DNA from: Pseudomonas entomophila
GTDB lineage: Bacteria > Pseudomonadota > Gammaproteobacteria > Pseudomonadales > Pseudomonadaceae
Assembly (NCBI RefSeq): GCF_029478665.1
Contig: NZ_JARPQB010000011.1
Location: forward strand, 62,001 to 126,000
Direction: 5' to 3'
DNA: 64,000 nt
In this document: one piece after another, positions 21,136-30,228 of the stretch
Position numbering within the stretch: the stretch's first letter is position 1
Layout of the letters: each line of letters starts with the position of its first letter
Notes under the pieces: generated by a model
The model's database searches: none
Seen by the model: the letters and a program-made list of their open reading frames with translations, nothing else
What the model was told of the DNA's origin: nothing
Position numbers and translations under genes: made by a program

Positions 21136-22269
21136 TCAGTGGGTGCCCGGCTTGAGCGCTTGCTCGCTGCTGATGCGAATCGCCGCGCCGGGCGCCAGCT
21201 TGAGCTGGCCGGCGGTGACCACCTGGTCGCCGGCCTGCAGCCCTTTGCTGATCACCACCCAGCCGTCGCGGCGCTCCCCGGTCTGCACGGTGCGCTGTTC
21301 GGCGATCAACTGGGGCTGGCCCTCATTGTCGTCCAGCGGCTTGCCATCCTCGCCTTTCCTGCGGCTGACCAGGTACACCGAATTGCCGTACAGGGTGTAG
21401 GTGATGGCGTTTTCCGGCACCACCACTTGCGATTGCGGATCGGGCAGCAGCAGTTGGAGGCTGGCAAACATGCCGGGCAGCAGCTTGCCGTCGGGGTTGG
21501 CCAGGGTGGCGCGGACCAGCAGGTTACGGGTGCTTTCCTCCACTTTCGGGTTGATCGCGCTCAGGCTGGCGGGGAAGGTCTGGCCCGGGTAGGCGGCGAC
21601 CTGCACCAGCACTTGCTGGCCGAGGCTCAAGTGGGGCAGGGCCTGTTCGGGCACGTTGAAGTCGACGTACAGGCTCGACAGGTCCTGCAGGGTGGCGATC
21701 ACCGTGCCGCTGGCAAGGTAAGCGCCGACGTCCACCTGGCGAATGCCGATAGTACCGCTGAAAGGCGCGCTGATGCTCTTCTTCGCCAGCGACGCCTTGA
21801 GCTGGTCGACCACTGCCTGGTTGCGTCGGTACTGGGTGGTCAGCCGATCGAACTCGCCCCGTGAGATGGCCGAGTCGCCGACCAGTTGGCTGCCGCGACC
21901 GAAGTCCACCTTTGCCAGATTAAGGTCGGCCTGGGCTGTACCCAGCAGGGCGGTCTCCTGTTCGCTGTCCAATTGCAGCAGCAGTTGCCCGGCCTTCACT
22001 TTCTGCCCGGATTCGAAGTGCAGGGACTTCACTGTGCCGGCCACTTCCAGGCTTAGTTCGACGCCCTGGTAGGCCTTCAGGCTACCGACCGCCGGCAGGC
22101 GCTCCTGCCATTGGCGCAGCTCGGCCTGGGCCGCGGCGACACTGACCGGTGGCTTGGGTGCCGAGAACATCTGTACCTGCTTGTAGATGGAGAAGGCCTT
22201 GAAGCCTCCCAGGATCAGCACGATCAGCAGGACGACGGCCAACATGATCAGCATGCGGCGGCGCAGCAT
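21136..22269 (-). CDS. mexV: RND membrane-fusion (periplasmic adaptor) protein, MexV-like
   Basis: The protein has 377 residues: an N-terminal anchor (MLIMLAVVLLIVLILGGF), a lipoyl/hairpin region (GTVKSLHFESGQKVKAGQLLLQLDS), and the barrel and membrane-proximal domains typical of HlyD/AcrA adaptors. It links the RND pump to the outer-membrane channel. The frame remains open upstream across a REP and into the next gene, but ATG 22267-22269 is the natural start. It precedes the pump gene by 11 bases. A REP pair separates it from the DUF1513 gene, so the pump may be transcribed apart from the imelysin genes. Confidence 0.82.
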   Translation of the reverse strand: MLRRRMLIMLAVVLLIVLILGGFKAFSIYKQVQMFSAPKPPVSVAAAQAELRQWQERLPAVGSLKAYQGVELSLEVAGTVKSLHFESGQKVKAGQLLLQLDSEQETALLGTAQADLNLAKVDFGRGSQLVGDSAISRGEFDRLTTQYRRNQAVVDQLKASLAKKSISAPFSGTIGIRQVDVGAYLASGTVIATLQDLSSLYVDFNVPEQALPHLSLGQQVLVQVAAYPGQTFPASLSAINPKVEESTRNLLVRATLANPDGKLLPGMFASLQLLLPDPQSQVVVPENAITYTLYGNSVYLVSRRKGEDGKPLDDNEGQPQLIAEQRTVQTGERRDGWVVISKGLQAGDQVVTAGQLKLAPGAAIRISSEQALKPGTH

Positions 22270-22377
22270 AGGTCCGGTTCCCTGGATGCGAGGTGGTTTT
22301 TCGTTGCGCACGGGCACAGGCGATCCGGCCCACGTGCGATGGGGGAAAGTATTGTCGGTTTTTGCGAAAACGGGAGG

Positions 22378-22431
22378 TTCGCCGGCAAGCCGGCTCCTAC
22401 AGGGCAGTGTAGGGGCCGGCTTGCCGGCGAA
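22378..22431. repeat. REP pair (inverted), stem class C
   Basis: TTCGCCGGCAAGCCGGCTCC and its near reverse complement GGGGCCGGCTTGCCGGCGAA, 22378-22431. It lies between two co-directional genes, where it can form a hairpin in the transcript. Confidence 0.88.
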
Positions 22432-22436
22432 CAGGG

Positions 22437-23534
22437 TCAGGCCAGGTGCAGGTGGTTGTCCCAGAACCCGGACGGCAGGTTCATCGGCTGCCCGATCAAT
22501 GCCTGCTTGCGGCAATCGTAGAAGCGGCAACGCCCCTGCCCGGAGGTGACGACGAAGCCATCCTTCACCGCCCCGACCCCCGCGCAATCGGGCATCGGTG
22601 CATCGAGCTTCACCGCGCCGCTGTCGAGGTCCCAGATGAACAGCCGGTTGGCCCGCGGCGCGGTCAGCGCCACCAGGCGCAGGTCGCTGTGGATGGCGAC
22701 GCTGGCGGTGTACTGGGCCATCGACTGCAACTGCCGTTCGGGCACCGGGAAGGCCTTGAACGGCTCGCCCGGGCGCTTGATCGCCAGCAGCTCGGCGGTC
22801 TCGTCGGAGGCGCCCATGAACTGCTGGCAGGCGGCGATGGTGCCGTCGCTGCCCACCGCCAGGTGGCGCACGCTGTTCATCTGCTGGGCAAGCGTCTCCT
22901 TGCTCAGCAGGGCGCCGTCGCGCTGCATCAGCACCAGGCTCGGTTCCATGGCGTCGAGGTTCATCTCCACCCGGCTTTCGGCCTCGGTGCGGATGCCGCC
23001 GTTGGCCACCACCAGGGTTTCGCCGTCGGGCAGCCAGGCCAGTTCGTGGGGGCCGATGCCATGGGTCGGGAGTTCGCCGCTGTGCGCCAGGCGTTCGCCT
23101 TCGAAGCGATAGACACCGAGTACGCCACGACCAGGGTCGGTGGTGTCGTTCTCGGTGGTGTACAGCCACTCGCCACCCTTGTGGATCACCGCATGGCCGT
23201 AGAAGTGACGGTTCGGTTGCGAGGTGATGGTCTGCAGCAGGCGCCCGTCGCGCAGGTCGACCAGGTAGCTTTCGGTACCGGGGCGACGGGCGACGAACAG
23301 GGCGATGGGCTGTTCAGGGTGGTTGATGATCGCGTGGCAACGCTGGGCCACCTGGGTGCTGAACACCTCGGTGCCGTCCAGGCGAAAGCCGACGGCATAG
23401 TGCCTGCCGTCGCCATCGTCGCGCGCCGAGAGCAGCAGGGGTTCGCCGCCTTTGTTGCGAAACAGGCTCCAGCCGCCCAGGGTGAGGGCGCTGAGCACTA
23501 CGCTACCGAGTTTCAGGGCCTGGCGTCGCAGCAT
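22437..23534 (-). CDS. DUF1513 family protein, probably Tat-exported
   Basis: The 365-residue protein begins MLRRQALKLGSVVLSALTLGG, a twin-arginine-type signal. The rest looks like a beta-propeller, with repeated short strands ending in Asp/Gly turns (DGTEVFSTQVAQR, WLPDGETLVVANGG). DUF1513 genes are consistently found with imelysins and di-haem oxidoreductases; their function is not established. It starts 3 bases from the imelysin gene upstream, so it belongs to that operon. A role in periplasmic iron handling is inference from context. Confidence 0.8.
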   Translation of the reverse strand: MLRRQALKLGSVVLSALTLGGWSLFRNKGGEPLLLSARDDGDGRHYAVGFRLDGTEVFSTQVAQRCHAIINHPEQPIALFVARRPGTESYLVDLRDGRLLQTITSQPNRHFYGHAVIHKGGEWLYTTENDTTDPGRGVLGVYRFEGERLAHSGELPTHGIGPHELAWLPDGETLVVANGGIRTEAESRVEMNLDAMEPSLVLMQRDGALLSKETLAQQMNSVRHLAVGSDGTIAACQQFMGASDETAELLAIKRPGEPFKAFPVPERQLQSMAQYTASVAIHSDLRLVALTAPRANRLFIWDLDSGAVKLDAPMPDCAGVGAVKDGFVVTSGQGRCRFYDCRKQALIGQPMNLPSGFWDNHLHLA

Positions 23535-23536
23535 GA

Positions 23537-24601
23537 TCAGTCACCGTCGTTGGCATTGAAGCCCAGCTGGATGTTCAGCGCCTTGGCCAGGTCGCCTTCG
23601 TGCAGGCGGTGGACGGCGTTGAGGTTGTCGTAGATCTGGTTGAGGGTCTGCTGGCCGGCGTCGTCGGCCAGCAGCTCGCCCAAGGTCTTCGGGTTGTCGG
23701 CCAGCGACTTGAGCGCCGTTGCGTAGGCGTCGTCGATCTTCTGCGCCAGCGGCGCCTGGTCCTTGCCCAGCAGGCCGCGCAGGCCCTGGTTGTCGACCCC
23801 GACCCAGACCGTCTGGGCGGCCTTGAGCGAGGCTTCCAGGCTCTTGAGCGAGGAGTGGCTGCGCCAGGCTTCGGCCTGCAGCGGCTGCGGGATGCCCTTG
23901 CTCTGGCGGCCCATCGGCGCGCCGAGTTTCTTCTTCAGGGTGTCCAGGGCGGTGACTTGGGCGCGCAGCAGGTCGGCGATTGCTTCGTGAGAGTCGGCGT
24001 AGCGCTGGTTGGGGAACTTGGTCATCTGCGACAGCATGCCGTCGGTGCTGTTCCAGCCCTTGAGGATCTCCTCGGCCAGGACCTTCTGGTGCTCGCCGAT
24101 GGCGACCAGCAGCGGGCAGTAGCGGGCCTTCTGTTCAGCACTGGCGACATCCGGCTTGCTGTCGAAGAGGATGTACTCGTAGGCCGACAGGCCGCGCACC
24201 ACGACGCTGGCCTTGCCCAGCGATTCGGCGTCGACCGGTTTGTCGCCGTTGACCAGTTGCTCGACCTGGCGACCGACCAGGTTCTTCTTGTCCGGCCAGA
24301 ACTGCACCTGCCAGGCGCGGTTGCCTTCGGCCAGCGGGCCGACCAGCAGGGGTTGCAGCTCGGCCCAGGCCTTCTGCGCGTTGAGGAAGTCGGCGCGGGC
24401 GGTCTCCAGCGAGCTTTTGCCCTCGCAATAAGCCAGGGCACTGGCGGCCAGGGCGCGGTCGACCTCGACCCAGCGGCTGTAGGTCGGCAGGATCACCTGC
24501 TTGGCGATGGCGGCCGAGGTCACGGCCTGCGGGTCCTGGGGCGAGCAGGCACCCAGGGCGAGTGCGGCGAGGCTGGTGAACAACAGTTTGGGTCGGAACA
24601 T
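23537..24601 (-). CDS. Imelysin-family lipoprotein (second imelysin)
   Basis: The protein has 354 residues and a lipoprotein signal ending LGAC (Cys19). The body matches the imelysin/IrpA fold: ILPTYSRWVEVDRALAAS, then QVQFWPDKKNLVGRQVEQL and YEYILFDS. Imelysins are periplasmic or outer-membrane iron-regulated proteins related to EfeO; the proposed peptidase activity is doubtful. It is the middle gene of the di-haem / imelysin / DUF1513 run. The GxHxxE motif of the other imelysin is replaced here (GLSAYEYILF), so metal binding may differ. Confidence 0.82.
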   Translation of the reverse strand: MFRPKLLFTSLAALALGACSPQDPQAVTSAAIAKQVILPTYSRWVEVDRALAASALAYCEGKSSLETARADFLNAQKAWAELQPLLVGPLAEGNRAWQVQFWPDKKNLVGRQVEQLVNGDKPVDAESLGKASVVVRGLSAYEYILFDSKPDVASAEQKARYCPLLVAIGEHQKVLAEEILKGWNSTDGMLSQMTKFPNQRYADSHEAIADLLRAQVTALDTLKKKLGAPMGRQSKGIPQPLQAEAWRSHSSLKSLEASLKAAQTVWVGVDNQGLRGLLGKDQAPLAQKIDDAYATALKSLADNPKTLGELLADDAGQQTLNQIYDNLNAVHRLHEGDLAKALNIQLGFNANDGD

Positions 24602-24619
24602 GCCCGGCTCCTTGCGCGT

Positions 24620-26047
24620 TTAAAGTGAGTTCAGGAAGGCCAGCAGCGCGGCGCGCTGCTCGGCGTTGAAGGTCAGTACCCGGTCGCGTGCCGCCTGGGC
24701 TTCGCCGCCATGCCAGAGCACGGCTTCGAGCAGGTTGCGGGCACGGCCGTCATGCAGGAACTGGGTGTGGCCGCTGACCGTCTCGGTCAGGCCGATGCCC
24801 CACAGCGGCGGGGTGCGCCAGTCCTGGCCGTTGGCGGCGAATTCGGTGCGCTCGTCGGCCAGGCCAGGGCCCATGTCGTGCAGCAACAGGTCGCTGTAGG
24901 GGCGGATCACCTGGTTGGCCAGTTCCGCCTCATGGGCATCTGCGGCGGTGGTGAATTGCGGGGTGTGGCAGCCCTGGCAACCCGCCTGGAAGAACAGGTT
25001 CTTGCCGGCCAGCACCTGGGGCGCGTCGACACCGCGCCGGGCCGGCACACCCAGGTTGCGGGTGTAGAAGGTGACCAGGCGCAGGATGTTGTCGCTGACT
25101 TCCTTCTCGCCATCGGCGCCATCGCCGTTGGGCGCGGCCAGGCAGTCGGTCTGTGCCGGGGTGCAATCGTCGCTCGGTTTGAGCGTGCTGGTCAGACCCA
25201 TGTCGCCGGCGAACGCGTGCACGTTCTGCTGGTTGACGTTGGGCTGCCCGGCCTTCCAACCGAAACGACCGACCACCGTCTTGCCCAGGGCGTCGTCCCA
25301 GACGCGGTTGGCGCGGCCACGGATGCCGTCGCGATTGCGGTCGTCCGGGTCTTCGCTGGCCAGGATATCGGCTTCGGGGATGGCTTCGAGCAGGCCCAGG
25401 CCGATCATCGGCGGCGCCACCCGGGCCGAGAACCGGGTATCGGGGTGCATCGGGCCGTAGCCGAGCTGGGTGATCTGCAGGGTGGGGCGGCGCAGTTCGA
25501 CCTGATGGCCGTCCTTGAAGGCCACGCTGTGGTTCTCGTAGCTCACCCGGACCTTGCCCTCCGGCGCCACGCCGGGGATGGCCATGTCCTGCAGCTGTGT
25601 GCCATAGGCCGGCTCGGGGGCCACGCCCAGGCGCTCGATCTCGCGGGCCAGGTACGGCTGGTCGGGGATCGACAGGCGCACCAGCATTGACACCGCATTG
25701 CTGTCACCGGGCTCGGGCGGATGGCCACGGCCGTCGCGCACATGGCAGTTCTGGCAGGCGTTGGTGTTGAACAACGGGCCGAGGCCGTCGCGGGCGGTGG
25801 TGGTGGAGGGGGCGATCACCCACGGGCTGCGGAAGAAACTGTTGCCCACGGCGAAGTCCAGGCGCCGCTCGGGCGACAGGTTGGCCGAGGGCAGCGAGAA
25901 GGCGTTGCGGTCGTTGCGTTTTACCGTCGCCGTGCCGCCGGAGAGGGCTTCACCGGGCTCGGCCTGGGTGAAACGCGGGGCGTCGTCACAGGCGGCAAGG
26001 GTGAGGGCCAGTAGCAGGGGGCTTAGGCGGAGCAAGGACATCGACAA
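24620..26047 (-). CDS. Di-haem oxidoreductase (DHOR, DUF1111) lipoprotein
   Basis: The protein has 475 residues and a lipobox LAAC (Cys20). Two c-type haem sites are visible: CQNCH at residues 98-102 and CQGCH in the last third (FFQAGCQGCHTPQ). This family is called thiol oxidoreductase or DHOR and resembles bacterial di-haem peroxidases. With the two imelysins and DUF1513 it forms a conserved cluster thought to take part in periplasmic iron oxidation or uptake; the substrate is unproven. Confidence 0.85.
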   Translation of the reverse strand: MSMSLLRLSPLLLALTLAACDDAPRFTQAEPGEALSGGTATVKRNDRNAFSLPSANLSPERRLDFAVGNSFFRSPWVIAPSTTTARDGLGPLFNTNACQNCHVRDGRGHPPEPGDSNAVSMLVRLSIPDQPYLAREIERLGVAPEPAYGTQLQDMAIPGVAPEGKVRVSYENHSVAFKDGHQVELRRPTLQITQLGYGPMHPDTRFSARVAPPMIGLGLLEAIPEADILASEDPDDRNRDGIRGRANRVWDDALGKTVVGRFGWKAGQPNVNQQNVHAFAGDMGLTSTLKPSDDCTPAQTDCLAAPNGDGADGEKEVSDNILRLVTFYTRNLGVPARRGVDAPQVLAGKNLFFQAGCQGCHTPQFTTAADAHEAELANQVIRPYSDLLLHDMGPGLADERTEFAANGQDWRTPPLWGIGLTETVSGHTQFLHDGRARNLLEAVLWHGGEAQAARDRVLTFNAEQRAALLAFLNSL

Positions 26048-26155
26048 TCCTGGGCATGGGCGAAAAACCGGCGTGCAAGCTTATCAGGCCGGCTGTTATT
26101 GAATAAGAGCAATTTGCAATTACTCGGATGAAAAGAATGTGAAATGCGCAACCTT

Positions 26156-26240
26156 TGTAGGAGCGGCTTCAGCCGCGATGCGGGCAGCGCGGTGCCAGGC
26201 ACCCGCTTCGCGGGTGATCGCGGCTGAAGCCGCTCCTACA
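26156..26240. repeat. REP pair (inverted), stem class A
   Basis: TGTAGGAGCGGCTTCAGCCG and its reverse complement bracket a second small inverted repeat (CACCCGC type). It lies between the first imelysin gene and the DHOR gene, next to a terminator. Confidence 0.9.
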
Positions 26241-26263
26241 GAGGGCATGTCAGGTCAATGGGC

Positions 26264-26292
26264 AACTAAAAAAGGCGGCCCGAAGGCCGCCT
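26264..26292 (-). terminator. Intrinsic terminator after the first imelysin gene
   Basis: AGGCGGCC (26273-26280) and GGCCGCCT (26285-26292) form an 8-bp stem with a UUCG-type loop on the minus strand, followed by a T-rich run (complement of AACTAAAAAA). It ends the icmP-like transcript, with the REP pair just beyond. Confidence 0.85.
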
Positions 26293-26313
26293 CTTGTGAA
26301 CCGCTAGCGCCGA

Positions 26314-27651
26314 TCAGAACTCGTGATCAGCGGTGTCCGGGTTCAGGTTGTCGATCCCCAGCTTGCCAGCGGCCTGCTCGATCGCGCCGGTCTGCTTGAC
26401 CAGCGAGGCGATGGCGTCGCGCACGATCTGGTTGCCAGCGGTGTTGTCGGCGGCGATCAACTGGTCGTAGTGCTCGCCCTTGAGCGCGTGGTCGACCATC
26501 ACCTGGATCTTCGCCTCGGTGGCTTCCAGGTCGGCCTTGAGGGTGGCGTCGGTGGCCGGGTCGACCTTGGCCACCAGCGACGACAGGCTCGGGCCGGTCA
26601 GCTTGCTGCCGTCGGCACGGGTGTACTCGCCCAGGTAGACGTTGCGGATGCCCTTGGCGTCGTAGAAGTGCGAGTAGTGGGTGTTGTCGCTGAAGCAGTC
26701 CTGCTCGTCTTCCGGCGAGTTGGCTTCCAGCGAGACCTTCATGCGCTCGCCCGCCAGCTCGCCCAGCGACAGGCTGCCCATGCCGAACAGCATCTTGCGC
26801 AGGCCATCGTTGACCGGGCCGTTCTCGAGGGTGGCGCGGTAGTTGTCGGCGACGTTCGGCGCCCAGTTGCCGACCATCTCCTCGAGGTCCTTGACCAGCA
26901 GTTGGGTGACCGATTTCAGGTAGGCGCGGCGACGGTCGTTGTGCCCGCCGGTGGCGCCCTTGCCCTCCAGGTAGTCGGAGGCCGGGCGGTTGCCCGCGCC
27001 TGGGCCGGTGCCGTTGAGGTCCTGGCCCCAGAGCAGGAATTCGATGGCGTGGTAGCCGGTGGCGACGTTGGCCTCGGAACCGCCCAGCTCGTTCAGGCTG
27101 GCCAGCTTCTCGGGGGTGATGTCCTTGACGTCGACCTTGTCCTCGCCGACCTGGATCTGGGTGTTGGCGATGATATTGGCGCTGGCCGCCGGGTTGCCCA
27201 GGGCGTGCTCGTAGCTCTTGTCGACGTAGTCGATCAGGCCTTCGTCCAGGGGCCAGGCGTTCACCTGGCCTTCCCAGTCGTCGATGATGGTGTTGCCGAA
27301 GCGGAACGCCTCGCTTTGCAGGTAAGGGACGCGGGAAGCGGCCCAGGCCTCCTTGGCGGCCTTCAGGGTCTGGTCGTTGGGGTTGGCCAGGAAGGCGTCG
27401 ACGGCGGTCTGCAACTGCTTGGCGGTGCTCAGCGCGTCGCTGTACACGGCGTGGACCATTTCGGCGTAATGCTTGACCACGGCCTTGCCGGCGGCTTCAT
27501 CGACCGCCCCAGGGGCCGCGGCGGTGGTGCTGGCGGCGGCAGGTGCCTGGGCTTGCGGAGCGGCGGCCTTGTCATCCTTGCCTTCGCCGCAACCGGCGAG
27601 GGCGATGGCGATGGCCAGCAGACTGGCGGAGGCCAGAGGCATTCGAATCAT
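26314..27651 (-). CDS. icmP: Imelysin-family lipoprotein, IcmP-like
   Basis: The protein has 445 residues, a lipobox LAGC (Cys21) and a low-complexity Ala/Pro/Gln linker at residues 29-50. The imelysin GxHxxE motif is GYHAIE at 199-204 (FLLWGQDL follows). P. aeruginosa IcmP was described as an insulin-cleaving metalloprotease precursor, but the EfeO-related fold suggests iron binding. The open frame extends 37 codons upstream, but MIRMPLASASLL (27651) gives a proper lipoprotein signal. The gene heads the iron cluster, yet a terminator and REP pair separate it from the DHOR gene. Confidence 0.85.
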   Translation of the reverse strand: MIRMPLASASLLAIAIALAGCGEGKDDKAAAPQAQAPAAASTTAAAPGAVDEAAGKAVVKHYAEMVHAVYSDALSTAKQLQTAVDAFLANPNDQTLKAAKEAWAASRVPYLQSEAFRFGNTIIDDWEGQVNAWPLDEGLIDYVDKSYEHALGNPAASANIIANTQIQVGEDKVDVKDITPEKLASLNELGGSEANVATGYHAIEFLLWGQDLNGTGPGAGNRPASDYLEGKGATGGHNDRRRAYLKSVTQLLVKDLEEMVGNWAPNVADNYRATLENGPVNDGLRKMLFGMGSLSLGELAGERMKVSLEANSPEDEQDCFSDNTHYSHFYDAKGIRNVYLGEYTRADGSKLTGPSLSSLVAKVDPATDATLKADLEATEAKIQVMVDHALKGEHYDQLIAADNTAGNQIVRDAIASLVKQTGAIEQAAGKLGIDNLNPDTADHEF

Positions 27652-27713
27652 TGTTGGTATCCTGCGTCGTGTGGTTGGACCGTGCGCCGAGGCACGCGAA
27701 ACCGTCACATCAT

Positions 27714-27732
27714 GCGAAAGATTTGCATTTGC
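27714..27732 (-). promoter_or_regulatory. Candidate Fur box upstream of the imelysin cluster
   Basis: The 19-base site, read on the minus strand, is GCAAATGCAAATCTTTCGC. It matches about 12 of 19 positions of the Fur consensus, including the AATnnnAATC core. It lies 63 bases before the icmP-like start. Iron control fits the gene family, but the match is only moderate. Confidence 0.4.
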
Positions 27733-27799
27733 TGTAAAGGGGCGGGCGTGCATTTCATGCAAACGCCCGTTTGCGGGGCAGGGCCAATATCGACGGGGG

Positions 27800-29851
27800 T
27801 TACAGCACCGAGACCTGGTTACGCTGGGCCTGCTTGAGGAAGGCGGTCAGCTCGCGCGCCGACAGCGGTTTGCTGTAGTGGTAGCCCTGACCTTCGTGGC
27901 AGCCCTGGGCGATGATATAGCTCTCTTGCTCCGCCGTTTCCACGCCCTCGGCGATGACTTGCATGCCCAGGCTCTTGCCCAGCTGGATGATGGCGCGAAC
28001 GATGGTGGCGTCGTCATCGTCGTCGAGCAGGTCCTGGACGAAGCTCTTGTCGATCTTGATCTTGTCCAGCGGCAGCGACTTCAGGTAACTCAGCGAAGAG
28101 TAACCGGTACCAAAGTCGTCGATGGCGATCAAGGCGCCCGAGCGGCGCAGGCTGAGCAGGTGCTGGGCGGCGGTGCTGATGTCTTCCATCAGGCCGGTCT
28201 CGGTGACCTCCAGCTCCAGGCTGCGCGGCGGCAGGCGGTAGGCCTGCAACAGGTTGTTGACCACCCGCGGCAACTCGTTGTGGTGCAGCTGCACGGTGGA
28301 CAGGTTGACCGCCATGCGCAGCTCGCCGAAGCCCAGGTCGTGCCACTCGCGCAGTTGGCGGCAAGCCTGGTCGAGCACCCACTCGCCGATGCTGATGATG
28401 TTGCCGTTCTGCTCGGCCAGCGGGATGAACTGGTCAGGCGGTACCATGCCCAGTTCCGGATGCTGCCAGCGCAGTAGCGCCTCTACCCCGACCACACGGT
28501 GGTCGCGGTAGCTGATCTGCGGTTGATAGACGAGGTACAGCTGGTTGCGCGGCAGGGCTTCGCGCAGGTCTTTTTCCAGCTCGCGGCGGCGGCGCATCTC
28601 GCTGTCGACGCTGGCGATGTAGAACTGGTAGCGGTTGCGCGAGCGGGCCTTGGCCAGGGTCATGGTCTGTTCGGCCTTCTGCAGCAGCTTCTCGGTGCTG
28701 TCGCCATCCTCGGGGAACAGGGTGATGCCGATGGTGGCGCGCAGGCGGATCTGCTGGTGGTCGAGGTCGAAGGGCGCCTCGAGGTCGTCGAGGATGCTCT
28801 GGGCCAGCTCGGCGGCTTCGTAGGGCTGCTCGATATTGGCCTGCACCAGGGCGAACTGGTCACCGCCCAGGCGGGCCAGGGCGCCGAGGCGGCCGCTGTG
28901 GGCGCGCAGGCGGTCGGCCAGGGCCAGCAGCAATTGGTCACCCACCTGGTAGCTGAACTGCTCGTTGATGCCCTTGAAATCGTCCAGCCCCACGCAGAGC
29001 ACCGCCACCCGGCGTTGCAGGCGGCCACCGTCGACGAGGATCTTGTCCAGCTGCTGCTGCAGTTGCTGGCGATTGGGCAGGCCGGTGAGGAAATCGTACT
29101 GCGCCATGCGCTGCAGGCTGTTCTCGGCCTCATGGCGCAGGTGGGTATTGCGTTCGATCGAGGCCAGCAGCTGGTTGGCGGTGTTGACCCACAGGCCCAG
29201 CTCGTTGCGTTCGTGGCCCTTGAGCTGCGGGATCTGGTGCTGGCTGGGGCGGTCGGGGTTTATCTGTGTCAGGTGGTCGATGATCTTCGACAGCGGCTTG
29301 GTCAGCAGCCAGTGGTACACCAGGTACAGCACCAGGCCCATGGCCAGCGCCCTGAGCACGCCGGAGACGAAAATGATCACCGCGTTGATCAGGAAATCTT
29401 CGCCGTAGGAGGAGGTGTCGAGGGTGATGCTCAGGTCGCCGTAGTACTCGCTGTAGGGGCCGCGGCCAACCAACTGAGTGGTGTAGGTGCGTTCCTGGCC
29501 CAGGATGAGGTCGGTCAGCCAGCGCATGGACATGTCCTGCAGCGGCCTGGATTTTTCCGCCAGCATGGTTTCGTTGGGGTGGCCGATGGCGGCCATGCGT
29601 ACCGACTCGTCCTGGAACAGGCCTTCCATCACCTGCATGCCCATTTCCCGGTCGAGGCTGTACACCGCTTGCGTCGACGGATCGCGGAACATGTCGAGGA
29701 TGCGCTGTGCATCGTTGTTCACGGCCTGGCGGGTCTTGTAGGCGTCATAGACGATTTGCGCGCAGCTGAGAACGACCCCGACCGCCAACGCCGAGAGCAG
29801 CACCACCCTGAGCAACTTGACCGATAAGCTGTTCCGAAATTCCAGCTTCAA
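27800..29851 (-). CDS. bifA: BifA, c-di-GMP phosphodiesterase with degenerate GGDEF
   Basis: The 683-residue membrane protein has an N-terminal helix (LLRVVLLSALAVGVVLS), a periplasmic sensor part, a second helix (INAVIIFVSGVLRALAMGLVLYL), then GGDEF and EAL domains. The GGDEF site reads GGDQF, the signature of BifA, so it should not make c-di-GMP. The EAL domain keeps GVEALLRWQHP and DDFGTGYSSLSYL and should degrade it. BifA promotes motility and biofilm dispersal in Pseudomonas. I chose the TTG start at 29851 because AAGGA precedes it and it gives (M)KLEFRNSLSVKLL; ATG 29899 and 29881 are alternatives. Position beside sodB agrees with P. aeruginosa. Confidence 0.9.
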   Translation of the reverse strand: MKLEFRNSLSVKLLRVVLLSALAVGVVLSCAQIVYDAYKTRQAVNNDAQRILDMFRDPSTQAVYSLDREMGMQVMEGLFQDESVRMAAIGHPNETMLAEKSRPLQDMSMRWLTDLILGQERTYTTQLVGRGPYSEYYGDLSITLDTSSYGEDFLINAVIIFVSGVLRALAMGLVLYLVYHWLLTKPLSKIIDHLTQINPDRPSQHQIPQLKGHERNELGLWVNTANQLLASIERNTHLRHEAENSLQRMAQYDFLTGLPNRQQLQQQLDKILVDGGRLQRRVAVLCVGLDDFKGINEQFSYQVGDQLLLALADRLRAHSGRLGALARLGGDQFALVQANIEQPYEAAELAQSILDDLEAPFDLDHQQIRLRATIGITLFPEDGDSTEKLLQKAEQTMTLAKARSRNRYQFYIASVDSEMRRRRELEKDLREALPRNQLYLVYQPQISYRDHRVVGVEALLRWQHPELGMVPPDQFIPLAEQNGNIISIGEWVLDQACRQLREWHDLGFGELRMAVNLSTVQLHHNELPRVVNNLLQAYRLPPRSLELEVTETGLMEDISTAAQHLLSLRRSGALIAIDDFGTGYSSLSYLKSLPLDKIKIDKSFVQDLLDDDDDATIVRAIIQLGKSLGMQVIAEGVETAEQESYIIAQGCHEGQGYHYSKPLSARELTAFLKQAQRNQVSVL

Positions 29852-30092
29852 TGGGGTTTCCTTAATCCATGCGCATGCCATTATTTTGCCATTAGTCATG
29901 GCGACAGACTATCGACCGATTACCAACTTGCAGGCGCGCCCCGGCAGATGGAGTTGCCCTTGGCTCTGTATCGGTTGAAAAGGCATGCGACTTGAGTGCG
30001 CTGCATCAACTTTCCAGACGTTTGATGTTAGCGCGCTCTGCGTCTTGAGCAAGAGCGTCAAGGCACGGCACAGCGATTTCTGTCGCGCCCTC

Positions 30093-30172
30093 CGTAGGAG
30101 CCAGCCTTGCTGGCGATGCAAGGCGCAGCCTTGCCCGTGGGCCTGTTCGCCAGCAAGGCTGGCGCCTGCAGG
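30093..30172. repeat. REP pair (inverted), stem class B
   Basis: CGTAGGAGCCAGCCTTGCTGG on the left and CCAGCAAGGCTGGCGCC on the right are reverse complements with one change. An inner pair (AAGGC/GCCTT) follows the first arm. Confidence 0.88.
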
Positions 30173-30180
30173 GGTGCAAT

Positions 30181-30211
30181 AAAAAACCCGGCACAGGGGC
30201 CGGGTCTTTTT
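30181..30211 (-). terminator. Terminator of sodB (bidirectional form)
   Basis: CCCGGC (30187-30192) and GCCGGG (30199-30204) form the stem, preceded by AAAAAA and followed by TCTTTTT, so it can act on both strands. It lies 18 bases past the sodB stop. Confidence 0.85.
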
Positions 30212-30228
30212 GTTCAAGGCTGATTCAA

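Larger units (their letters stand above)
29900..30228. other. Interval between bifA and sodB
   Basis: 329 bases without a gene. They hold the bifA upstream region, a REP pair (30093-30172) and the sodB terminator. I see no convincing promoter match and no small gene. Confidence 0.6.

Noticed and set aside
22270..23169. 300-codon N-terminal extension of the MexV-like gene
   Set aside because: The extra part crosses a REP pair and overlaps the DUF1513 gene in another frame; the adaptor has a normal start at 22269.
27800..29851. BifA considered as an active diguanylate cyclase
   Set aside because: The GGDEF site reads GGDQF, which is the inactive form found in BifA; only the EAL half is expected to be active.
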